Source of the DNA: Verrucomicrobiaceae bacterium
GTDB lineage: Bacteria > Verrucomicrobiota > Verrucomicrobiia > Verrucomicrobiales > Verrucomicrobiaceae
DNA: 10,788 nucleotides
NCBI GenBank assembly: GCA_021151605.1
Contig: JAGKWZ010000178.1
Coordinates: 1-10,788, forward strand
Direction: 5' to 3'
Shown here: positions 1 to 6,087 of the stretch, in pieces
Position numbering within the stretch: position 1 is the stretch's first letter
Layout of the letters: the number at the start of each line of letters is the position of its first letter
Made by a program: the position numbers and the translations under genes
The notes under the pieces: generated by a model
Seen by the model: the letters and a program-made list of their open reading frames with translations, nothing else
Told to the model about the DNA's origin: nothing
The model's database searches: none

Positions 1-1
1 G

Positions 2-316
2 CTCAGCGCCGACGAGGCCGAGCAGAAGAAGGCCCTGCGCGAGGCGGAGGCCGCGCTCGATCTCCTGGCCTACGAGAAGTATCCGCAGCTCAGCGTGGCG
101 GAGATCCAGACCCTCGTCGTGGAGGACAAATGGCTCGCCACCCTCTCCGCCGCCGTGCAGGGGGAGCTGGACCGCGTCTCGCAAACCCTCACCAGCCGCA
201 TCCGCCAGCTCGCCGAACGCTACGCCACCCCGCTGCCGCAGCTCACCGACGAGGTGGCCACGCTGGCCGCCAAAGTGGACCAACACCTCCAAAAGATGGG
301 AGCCGTATGGAACTGA
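2..316 (+). CDS. hsdM: Type I restriction-modification methylase subunit HsdM, C-terminal part (5' end outside window)
   Basis: Open frame 2 enters from the left edge and ends in TGA at 314-316, leaving the last 104 residues of a longer protein. They are mostly charged and alanine/leucine-rich, consistent with helices and a coiled coil (an EAEQKKALREAE-type stretch near the start), ending in DQHLQKMGAVWN. The catalytic N6-adenine methylase motifs (NPPF etc.) lie outside the window, so the call rests on this helical tail and on position: it overlaps the start of a clear hsdS by 10 nt, the usual hsdM-hsdS order. In the complex HsdM binds S-adenosylmethionine and methylates adenine in the site chosen by HsdS, and its C-terminal helices normally pack on the HsdS conserved helices. 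A different helical upstream protein cannot be fully excluded. Confidence 0.82.
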   Translation, partial: LSADEAEQKKALREAEAALDLLAYEKYPQLSVAEIQTLVVEDKWLATLSAAVQGELDRVSQTLTSRIRQLAERYATPLPQLTDEVATLAAKVDQHLQKMGAVWN

Positions 317-1545
317 AACCCGGCTACAAACAGACCGAAGTTGGCGTCATCCCGGAGGAGTGGGAGGTATCGCCAGTTCGGCAAAAAGGCGAGGTCCTCA
401 CCGGAAAGGCATTAGCCGTAAATGCACCTGGTCGGCAACGCCCATATCTCCGAACGAAGAACGTCTTTGATGGGCGAATCGACATTGATGACGTGCTCAC
501 GATGCCAATGACCGAAGAGCAGTTTGCGCAATTTCGGATTCGAAATGGCGATGTGCTGCTCAACGAAGGGCAAAGCATTGAGCTTGTTGGACGGTGCGCC
601 ATGTATCAGGACGAATACCCTGAGCCATGCGCAATACAGAACGCGCTTTTGCGTTTCAGAGCACGCGCAGGCGTTTCCGAGAAGTTTGCCTCCTACCTTT
701 TCCGACATTGCCAACACACCGGCGTATTCGCTCGAATTGCGCTTCAGACCACGTCGGTCGCACACCTTGGTGGCTCAAGATTCGAGAGGTTGCGCCTCGC
801 ATGGCCAACCGAAACCGAACAATGCGCCATCGCGGAGGCGTTGAGCGATGTGGATGGGCTGCTGGGCGGGCTGGACCGGCTGATCGCCAAGAAGCGCGAC
901 CTCAAACAGGCCGCCATGCAGCAACTCCTCACCGGCCAAACCCGCCTCCCCGGCTTCCACGGCGAGTGGGAGGTGAAGCGACTGGGGGAGATTGCGAAAA
1001 TCCAACGCGGGGCATCACCTCGCCCAATCGACAGCCCTGTCTGGTTCGATGATAACTCGAAGGTTGGCTGGGTTCGCATCTCCGATGTCACATGCGCCGG
1101 GATGTTCCTTCTCGAAACGACTCAGCGCCTTTCTCCCCTTGGTGTAAAGCACAGCCGACCGGTTGCTGCCGGTAGCCTCATCATGAGCATTTGTGCGACC
1201 GTGGGCAGGCCCATCATCACCCAGATCGATGTCTGCATTCACGATGGATTCGTCGTTTTCGATAATCTCGAAGCAGACCAGCGCTTCCTTTACTACTTCC
1301 TCAAATGGATCGAACCCGAGTGGTCAAAGCACGGGCAGACCGGCTCACAAATGAACCTCAACACGGGTTTGATTAACGGTACTCGTATTTCCCTTCCACC
1401 CGTCCCCGAACAAACCGCTATTGCCGAGGTGCTGAGTGAAATGGACGGGGAGCTGGCGGTGCTGGAGCAGCGGCGGGAGAAGACCCTCACCCTCAAGCAG
1501 GCCATGATGCAGGAACTCCTCACCGGGAGGACGCGGCTGGTATGA
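307..1545 (+). CDS. hsdS: Type I restriction-modification specificity subunit HsdS (two target-recognition domains)
   Basis: Protein of 412 residues, normal size for HsdS. It shows the family's two-fold layout. TRD1 (about residues 10-168) opens with TEVGVIPEEWEV. The first conserved helix (about 170-214) contains EQCAIAEALSDVDG and LKQAAMQQLLTGQTRL. TRD2 (about 215-366) opens with PGFHGEWEVKRLGEIAKI. The second conserved helix (367-412) contains PEQTAIAEVLSEMDG and ends LKQAMMQELLTGRTRLV. HsdS reads a bipartite DNA site, one half per TRD, and holds two HsdM and two HsdR subunits. ATG 307 was chosen because MELKPGYKQTEVG is a typical HsdS N-terminus and a GGGAG sits 4 nt upstream. The frame is open further upstream, but that stretch is the other frame of hsdM. 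The stop overlaps the next start as ATGA. By eye the TRDs look less GC-rich than the conserved helices, as expected if TRDs are exchanged between alleles. A 126-bp copy of the 3' end recurs at 5010-5135. Confidence 0.95.
   Translation: MELKPGYKQTEVGVIPEEWEVSPVRQKGEVLTGKALAVNAPGRQRPYLRTKNVFDGRIDIDDVLTMPMTEEQFAQFRIRNGDVLLNEGQSIELVGRCAMYQDEYPEPCAIQNALLRFRARAGVSEKFASYLFRHCQHTGVFARIALQTTSVAHLGGSRFERLRLAWPTETEQCAIAEALSDVDGLLGGLDRLIAKKRDLKQAAMQQLLTGQTRLPGFHGEWEVKRLGEIAKIQRGASPRPIDSPVWFDDNSKVGWVRISDVTCAGMFLLETTQRLSPLGVKHSRPVAAGSLIMSICATVGRPIITQIDVCIHDGFVVFDNLEADQRFLYYFLKWIEPEWSKHGQTGSQMNLNTGLINGTRISLPPVPEQTAIAEVLSEMDGELAVLEQRREKTLTLKQAMMQELLTGRTRLV
1420..1545 (+). repeat. hsdS 3'-end, copy 1 of a 126-bp imperfect direct repeat
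   Basis: The last 42 codons of hsdS (including the stop) align without gaps to 5010-5135. A hand count gives 102 of 126 identical bases. The last 84 bases match at 75 of 84 and the first 42 at 27 of 42. The longest exact run is 23 bases, 1519-1541 against 5109-5131. The copies bracket the two DUF262 genes. Confidence 0.9.
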
Positions 1546-2963
1546 CGAACCCAGATCTTCCCTCACAGGCAGCAAAAGTGCCGGAGTTGACCAGCCGCAT
1601 CATCAGCGTGCGGGAACTGCTTTTGGACCCGGCTCTGGCGATTCCCCCGTATCAGCGGCCCTACAAGTGGACGGGCCGGAACATCAACCAACTGTTCTCC
1701 GATGTGGCGGTTCACAAGGACAAGTCATCCTACCGGCTGGGCACGATTGTGTTCCATCAATACCGTGAACCTCAAGGCAAGGAGAGGAAGGACATCGTGG
1801 ATGGCCAGCAGCGGACCATCAGCCTGCTACTGGCGGCCCGGGCTTTGATCAAGCGCAATGAGGAGAAGAAGCTCGACCGCAAAGACCTGCGGGGGCAGTT
1901 GGGAGAGCTGGAGGAGCGGATGGTGGATCCCAGCTTCGAAAGCAAGATCTCCAAGATCAACATTCACAACAACTACCTGGAGATCTTCCGCATCGTCAGC
2001 CGCTCGGATTTCACGGAGGAGCACATCGACTTTCTCCTCAACAAATGCCAGGTTGTTACGGTGGCCTTGAACGATGTTTCCGAAGCGTTTCAGTTCTTTG
2101 ATTCCCAGAATGCCCGCGGCCGCGACCTCGAACCTCACGATCTTCTCAAGGCCTACCACCTGCGGGAGTTCAGCGCCGGTGATGAACCGTTAAAGGCCAA
2201 AACGGTGGCCCGCTGGGAAAATAGCGACACTGGGGAACTAGCCGCGCTCTTTGCGGAATACCTGTATCGTATCCGAAACTGGTCACGAGGGGCCTCCGCC
2301 CGCTATTTCGGCAAGAACGACGCCGGTCTGTTCAAAGGGGTGAACATCGAGACCATCGCCAGCTACCCTTATGTGGAGCAGTTGCGCATCGCCCACCACT
2401 ACGTCGATCACTACAACAGGCAATACGAACGCAAGATCGATGGCGGGAGCATGGGCTTCCCCTTTCACCTGGACCAGATGATCATCAACGGCCGTCGTTT
2501 CTTTGAGATGACGAGCCACTACCAAGAAAAGGTGGAACGCATCCGTGACGAATACCGCTCAGAGCGCGGACTGGGAGGCAATACAACCCTGGATGGGTAT
2601 GCCGGAAGGATTCTGCATACCATCAACACCTACCCGGCGCGAACCCGCACAGGGGACTGCTACGTGCGGGCCATCTTTGACTGCCTGCTGATCTATTACA
2701 TCGACAAGTTCGGTCATGCGGAAATCTCCCGTGCGATCGAGAAGATCTTCATCTGGGCCTACAGCCTGCGCTTGAAGATGGAGGTGGTCCAACTCGCCAG
2801 CATGGACAACCACGTGCTGGAGAACAACCTGTTCAAACAAATCAAGGAAGCCACCCGGCCCACGGACTTCATCAACCTCAGCCTGCCGGTCCTCTCGGGA
2901 ATGAAGTCCACCAAGACGGAGGAAATCGAAGCCCTGTTCCGTGCCATGAAATACTATGAGTGA
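1542..2963 (+). CDS. DUF262 (GmrSD N-terminal-like) protein without a nuclease domain
   Basis: Protein of 473 residues with the DUF262 hallmarks: YQRPYKW at residues 37-43, an RLGTIVF strand at about 65-71, DGQQRT at 87-92, and an SQNARGRDLEPHDLLKA segment at 188-204 corresponding to the family's N-x-R/G-x-x-L...LLK signature. DUF262 domains have a ParB/Srx-like fold, and in GmrSD and SspE the DGQQR region is linked to nucleotide binding or hydrolysis. The C-terminal half (about 205-473) is helical and has no HxxP...GN...N pattern, so no DUF1524 HNH domain is visible. ATG 1542 overlaps the hsdS stop (ATGA), and the likely ribosome site GGGAGG (1525-1530) lies inside the conserved hsdS tail. 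The 3' end overlaps the next DUF262 gene by 8 nt. The pair is most simply a two-component restriction or sensing unit in which this member lacks the cutter. Its role is inferred. Confidence 0.88.
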   Translation: MTNPDLPSQAAKVPELTSRIISVRELLLDPALAIPPYQRPYKWTGRNINQLFSDVAVHKDKSSYRLGTIVFHQYREPQGKERKDIVDGQQRTISLLLAARALIKRNEEKKLDRKDLRGQLGELEERMVDPSFESKISKINIHNNYLEIFRIVSRSDFTEEHIDFLLNKCQVVTVALNDVSEAFQFFDSQNARGRDLEPHDLLKAYHLREFSAGDEPLKAKTVARWENSDTGELAALFAEYLYRIRNWSRGASARYFGKNDAGLFKGVNIETIASYPYVEQLRIAHHYVDHYNRQYERKIDGGSMGFPFHLDQMIINGRRFFEMTSHYQEKVERIRDEYRSERGLGGNTTLDGYAGRILHTINTYPARTRTGDCYVRAIFDCLLIYYIDKFGHAEISRAIEKIFIWAYSLRLKMEVVQLASMDNHVLENNLFKQIKEATRPTDFINLSLPVLSGMKSTKTEEIEALFRAMKYYE

Positions 2964-4938
2964 CGCCATCACCCAGCTTTCCATCAAGGACCTCCTGAAC
3001 GGCGGCGTGGATTACGTGATCCCGATGTATCAGCGCAATTACGCCTGGGATGAGGGAGAGATCACCCAGTTGATTCAAGACATCATCGACTACCTGCCTT
3101 CCCCAGGGGCGGCGGAACAAAACTACTACATCGGAACGCTGGTGGTGTTTGAACGGAAGGACTCCAAGCCGCCGATGTTTGAGACGATCGACGGGCAGCA
3201 GCGGCTGACCACCCTGTCCCTTCTGGCCTCCTACCTCAAGAACACCCAGGCGGCGGACCTTTCGTGGTATCAGGACCTGAGGATTCATTTCGAGAGCCGG
3301 GAACACTCGCGGAAGACCTTCGCCGCGATTTTCAAAGGAAACTTTGATGAGGAGGGCTCCAAGCCTCTTTCAGACGAGGAGATTAACAGCGCCATCCTCA
3401 ACGGTTACCGGCTGATTGCCAAGATCCTGCCGCAAAAGCTCAGGGAGAAGGGCACGTCGGTGTCAGAGTTCGCCGCTTACCTATTTGGTCGGGTGCAGAT
3501 CATGAGGGTGAAAGTGCCCGATGACACGGATCTGAACCACTACTTCGAGATCATGAACAACCGTGGGGAGCAACTGGAGAAGCATGAGGTGCTCAAGTCG
3601 AAGATGATGGAAGTGCTCAACAAGATCCATGACGTGGATGAGCGCCAGCAGAGCCAGAGCTGCCTCCACGCCGTCTGGGAGGCCTGTGCGAACATGGAAC
3701 GTTATGTGCAGATGGGGTTTGCCCCGACTCAGCGCAGCGCCATTTTCGGTGAAAAGGACTGGGGGCGGTTCGACATCTTAGATTTCGACGAACTACGCAG
3801 CATTTTGCACAAGGCAGGACCCGACAATCCAGCCCGGTCGATAGCCCGGACGCTGGTAGAGATCATCGACGCAGCGGAAGGAGGCGTGGAAAGGCAGGAG
3901 GTAGATGACGATGCTCCGGAGCGCTTCAACACAGTCATCAACTTCGCCAATTTTCTTCTGCACGTCTTACGTGTGCAAACCAAGACAGACATCCCGCTCG
4001 ATGACAAGCGGCTGATATCCACATTTGAATCTGAGGTGCTGCGTCATCCCGACGCCATCGCACGCGTGAAACGCTTCATCTTTGCGCTGCTCCGGTGCAA
4101 ACACTTGTTCGACCACTATGTCATTAAGCGTGAGTTAATCAAAGGCACGGATGGCTGGAGCCTCAAGAGCCTGAAATGGAATGACGGCGGCGAGAAAAGC
4201 CGGTCTGGCAAGCCAAGCTATGTGAACAGCTTCGGTGACGAGGACAACACGGCACTCAACCGGAGAATTCTGATGCTCCTGTCGGCCTTCCATGTCTCGA
4301 CTCCGACCATGGTTTACAAGCACTGGCTGAATGCCGCGCTGCACCACCTCTTCCACAGCACGGGCAAGATCCAGCCTCAAGCGTATCTGGATTACCTTGA
4401 ATCCCTTGCGAAGGCGTTGGTATTCGACCGCTTTGTCACGAGTGAGGGAGGAGCGAAAGACTACTTTGAAATCATTTATATAAACCAAGGTGCCTGTAAG
4501 GCGACACGGGCCAGCATTGATGAGCCATGCCTGAACCAGCGCCTCTGTTTCGGGCACATCGAGAATAATCTGGTCTTCAATTTTCTCGATTACCTTTTGT
4601 GGCTTGAGCATAGGGCCGCCGAGCCGTTCAAATCCTATGAATTCACTTTTCGAAGCTCGGTGGAGCACTACTACCCTCAGCATCCCATGCCCGGTCATGA
4701 CCACCTGCCCCCCGAGGTGCTCAATTGTTTTGGCAATCTCTGCCTGATCAGCCACAGCAAGAATTCCAGACTCAGCAACTTCATGCCAGAGGCCAAAAAG
4801 GGGCACTACAAGGTCGGAGCTCTGGATAGCGTGAAGCAGCGCTTGATGATGAACGCTGAACGATGGGACACTGAAGCGATCCTCAAGCATGACCGGGAAA
4901 TGAAGGACATTCTTTTGGCATGCTTGGAGCCGGGCTAA
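2956..4938 (+). CDS. DUF262-DUF1524 protein (GmrSD-like, HNH-type nuclease)
   Basis: Protein of 660 residues. The N-terminal DUF262 has YQRNYAW at 25-31, YYIGTLVVF at about 57-65, DGQQRLTT at 79-86 and NNRGEQLEKHEVLK at 201-214. The C-terminal DUF1524 HNH-type domain has VEHYYPQHP at 569-577 (candidate catalytic His571), then GN at 593-594 and KNSRLSN at 602-608 followed by EAKK, matching the usual H-x-x-P-Q ... GNL.L ... N..LSN ... K order of the family. In GmrSD the DUF262 part uses NTP and the DUF1524 part cuts DNA carrying modified (glucosylated hydroxymethyl) cytosines. SspE is a related sensor of phosphorothioate DNA. Whether this protein sees modified DNA is inference. It starts inside the previous gene's last codons (8-nt overlap) with no obvious Shine-Dalgarno, so translation is probably coupled. 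Both proteins carry DUF262, unlike a classic GmrS/GmrD split. After its stop come 71 bases (4939-5009) in which I see nothing. Confidence 0.9.
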   Translation: MSDAITQLSIKDLLNGGVDYVIPMYQRNYAWDEGEITQLIQDIIDYLPSPGAAEQNYYIGTLVVFERKDSKPPMFETIDGQQRLTTLSLLASYLKNTQAADLSWYQDLRIHFESREHSRKTFAAIFKGNFDEEGSKPLSDEEINSAILNGYRLIAKILPQKLREKGTSVSEFAAYLFGRVQIMRVKVPDDTDLNHYFEIMNNRGEQLEKHEVLKSKMMEVLNKIHDVDERQQSQSCLHAVWEACANMERYVQMGFAPTQRSAIFGEKDWGRFDILDFDELRSILHKAGPDNPARSIARTLVEIIDAAEGGVERQEVDDDAPERFNTVINFANFLLHVLRVQTKTDIPLDDKRLISTFESEVLRHPDAIARVKRFIFALLRCKHLFDHYVIKRELIKGTDGWSLKSLKWNDGGEKSRSGKPSYVNSFGDEDNTALNRRILMLLSAFHVSTPTMVYKHWLNAALHHLFHSTGKIQPQAYLDYLESLAKALVFDRFVTSEGGAKDYFEIIYINQGACKATRASIDEPCLNQRLCFGHIENNLVFNFLDYLLWLEHRAAEPFKSYEFTFRSSVEHYYPQHPMPGHDHLPPEVLNCFGNLCLISHSKNSRLSNFMPEAKKGHYKVGALDSVKQRLMMNAERWDTEAILKHDREMKDILLACLEPG

Positions 4939-5009
4939 ACACTCTCCCGAAGACAAGTGGCAACCCATCGAAATCCATGAGACGGCAAACTCCCATCAAC
5001 CCAATCGCC

Positions 5010-5135
5010 ATCGTCTTGGTGCTAGGCGAGATGAACGAGGAGTTCCCGCTTCTGGAGAAGCGACGGGAGAAGACCCGAGCCCTGAAGCAGGCCATGATGC
5101 AAGAACTTCTCACCGGGAGGACGCGGCTGGTGTGA
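5010..5135 (+). pseudogene. hsdS 3'-terminal fragment (copy 2 of the 126-bp repeat)
   Basis: The frame ending in TGA at 5133-5135 encodes an HsdS second conserved helix, ending KRREKTRALKQAMMQELLTG then RTRLV. It matches residues 372-412 of the upstream HsdS at 30 of 41 positions with no gaps. No TRD or start belonging to it is visible: the open frame runs back to an ATG at 4920 inside the DUF262-DUF1524 gene, and its first part (4920 to about 5005) does not resemble HsdS. It is best read as the stump of a second hsdS allele left on the far side of the DUF262 cassette. Differences in the last 28 codons are mostly third-base and silent (5 silent codons, 3 replacements), so this sequence seems to have diverged while part of a working hsdS. 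A translated short helix peptide from 4920 cannot be excluded but looks unlikely. Confidence 0.8.
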
Positions 5136-5163
5136 AGGAGGACGGATCTCTGAAAATCCGGGC

Positions 5164-5192
5164 TTGTCGGAGCGTGGCGCTGCCGCTAAAAA
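5164..5192 (+). promoter_or_regulatory. candidate sigma70-type promoter, possibly leaderless, for the four-helix-bundle gene
   Basis: TTGTCG (5164-5169), a 17-nt spacer and TAAAAA (5187-5192) each match the consensus at 4 of 6 positions. The -10 ends 6 nt before ATG 5199, which would place the transcript start at or next to the ATG. The only strong Shine-Dalgarno nearby, AAGGAGG at 5135-5141, is 57 nt away. Confidence 0.35.
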
Positions 5193-5197
5193 GCGGC
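5182..5197. repeat. 6-bp perfect inverted repeat over the -10 region, abutting the start codon
   Basis: GCCGCT (5182-5187), AAAA loop, AGCGGC (5192-5197). It overlaps the candidate -10 box and stops 1 nt before ATG 5199. It could be an operator, a mobile REP-like remnant or an RNA hairpin. It has no T tract, so it does not look like an intrinsic terminator. A second hairpin, GCCGCC-CAA-GGCGGC, lies at 5224-5238 just inside the gene. Confidence 0.5.
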
Positions 5198-5198
5198 C

Positions 5199-6038
5199 AT
5201 GAACCCAGCGCCTGATGACCCTGGCCGCCCAAGGCGGCGGTTGCGCCCGAGCGGCGGCTACCGCGAACTGCGGAGCTTCCAAACCAGCACGCTCATCTAC
5301 GACGGCACTTGGTCCTTCTGCGAGCGCTTCATCGACCGCCGCAGCCGCACGCATGACCAGATGGTGCAGGCGGCACGCAGCGGCAGGCAGAACATCGCGG
5401 AAGGGAACCGCGCCGGGGCGGTAAGCAGCAAATCGGAGCTGGAGCTCACCAACTGGGCCCGCGCCAGCTTGGAGGAACTGCTGCTGGACTGCCAGGACTA
5501 CCTGCGCCACCGCAAGCTGCCGCTGTGGCCGAAAGAAAGCGCCGAAGCCAGCGCCGTGCGTGCCCTGGGGCGGAAGATCGGTGCCCGGAAAGATCCGACA
5601 GATCGGTCTGATCCGTCGAATCGGACGGATCTGTCGGATCCGGAGGATGCGGGGGACCGGGCGCGTTATGCGCTGTATGCGCCCTGGCTGGAGCACGAAA
5701 GCGCCATGGTGGTGGCGAACACGCTGATCTGCCTGATCCACCAGGCAAACTACCTGCTGGACCAGCAACTCGCGGGCCTGGAGCAGGAATTCATCGAAGG
5801 CGGCGGCTACTCCGAGCAACTGGCGGCAGCGCGGCTGGCCTTTCGAAGAAAAGAACGGTCCGATCCGACGGATCAGACAGATCGGACGGATCAGCATTTC
5901 CCTAAGTGCCCGCAGTGCGGGAAGCTCATGACGCTGCGCACGGCGCGGCAGGGGAAGAACCAAGGCAGCCAGTTCTGGGGCTGCACCGGCTACCCGGACT
6001 GCAAAGGCGCGGTGCCGCTGGATGCGCCTGCTGCTTGA
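5199..6038 (+). CDS. four-helix-bundle protein with suffix domain and C-terminal topoisomerase-type zinc ribbon
   Basis: Protein of 279 residues. Residues about 19-125 are a four-helix bundle of the S23/intervening-sequence type (GGYRELRSFQ, then RSRTHDQMVQAARSGRQNIAEG, SKSELELTNWARASLEELL). Residues about 132-150 are a Asp/Thr/Ser-rich linker. Residues about 152-218 (RYALYAPWLEHESAMVVANT, QANYLLDQQLAGLEQEF) match the 'four helix bundle suffix' extension. Residues 222-233 are a second linker. Residues 237-268 are a C4 zinc ribbon, C237-x2-C240-x21-C262-x5-C268, with the FWGCTGYPDC signature of topoisomerase I tails. The bundle family includes the DGR accessory protein Avd and proteins encoded within 23S rRNA insertions, and its molecular role in this setting is not known. 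The zinc ribbon suggests nucleic-acid binding. A stop (TAA 5187) lies just upstream in frame, so ATG 5199 is the first possible ATG; TTG 5241 after GGCGG is an alternative. It sits between the hsdS fragment and the hsdR half of the locus. Confidence 0.88.
   Translation: MNPAPDDPGRPRRRLRPSGGYRELRSFQTSTLIYDGTWSFCERFIDRRSRTHDQMVQAARSGRQNIAEGNRAGAVSSKSELELTNWARASLEELLLDCQDYLRHRKLPLWPKESAEASAVRALGRKIGARKDPTDRSDPSNRTDLSDPEDAGDRARYALYAPWLEHESAMVVANTLICLIHQANYLLDQQLAGLEQEFIEGGGYSEQLAAARLAFRRKERSDPTDQTDRTDQHFPKCPQCGKLMTLRTARQGKNQGSQFWGCTGYPDCKGAVPLDAPAA
5592..5654 (+). repeat. 9-bp tandem repeat encoding an Asp-rich linker, with internal inverted repeat
   Basis: Seven imperfect in-frame 9-bp units beginning GATC or close to it (GATCCGACA, GATCGGTCT, GATCCGTCG, AATCGGACG, GATCTGTCG, GATCCGGAG, GATGCGGGG) encode DPT-DRS-DPS-NRT-DLS-DPE-D. 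Within it, 5592-5604 and 5628-5640 are perfect 13-bp inverted arms, and 5610-5617/5624-5631 form an alternative 8-bp stem with a 6-nt loop. Confidence 0.9.
5862..5897 (+). repeat. second block of the same 9-bp repeat
   Basis: Four in-frame units (GATCCGACG, GATCAGACA, GATCGGACG, GATCAGCAT) encode DPT-DQT-DRT-DQH just before the zinc ribbon. They are the same repeat family as at 5592-5654, so the two blocks flank the suffix domain. Confidence 0.88.
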
Positions 6039-6052
6039 TGGGGAGGACGCGG

Positions 6053-6081
6053 TTGATCTAGCAACGAAGACCTACTACACT
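6053..6081 (+). promoter_or_regulatory. candidate sigma70-type promoter for the 73-residue gene and hsdR, possibly leaderless
   Basis: TTGATC (6053-6058), a 17-nt spacer and TACACT (6076-6081), each 4 of 6 to consensus. The -10 ends 6 nt before ATG 6088. No Shine-Dalgarno lies at a usable distance from that ATG; the GGGAGGA at 6041-6047 is about 40 nt upstream. Confidence 0.45.
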
Positions 6082-6087
6082 CGCGCC

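Noticed and set aside
130..306. Upstream extension of the hsdS reading frame to an earlier ATG
   Set aside because: It lies within the hsdM coding region, gives an Arg/His/Pro-rich shadow translation, and ATG 307 gives a typical HsdS start.
901..960. Third copy of the hsdS tail in the middle of hsdS
   Set aside because: This is the normal first conserved helix of a two-TRD HsdS and reflects the family's internal duplication, not a new repeat.
1546..5009. Insertion sequence or transposon carrying the DUF262 genes
   Set aside because: No transposase or integrase, and no terminal inverted repeats or short target duplication. The only flanking repeat is the coding hsdS tail.
5592..5897. Possible CRISPR-like array in the repeated GATC units
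   Set aside because: The units are 9 bp, contiguous and in the coding frame, with no spacers of regular length and no cas genes.
5022..5963. Open frame on the - strand (313 codons) opposite the hsdS stump and four-helix gene
   Set aside because: The + strand reading gives a clear zinc ribbon and four-helix bundle. The - strand reading shows only the Arg/Ile-rich reverse of the 9-bp repeat and a proline-rich reverse of the hsdS tail.
5199..6038. Diversity-generating retroelement, because the four-helix bundle resembles Avd
   Set aside because: No reverse transcriptase, template repeat or adenine-biased variable repeat is visible in the window.
6022..6087. Earlier ATG for the 73-residue gene
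   Set aside because: It lies inside the four-helix gene and adds 22 residues of unrelated look. ATG 6088 follows a promoter-like -10 at the same spacing as the other free starts.
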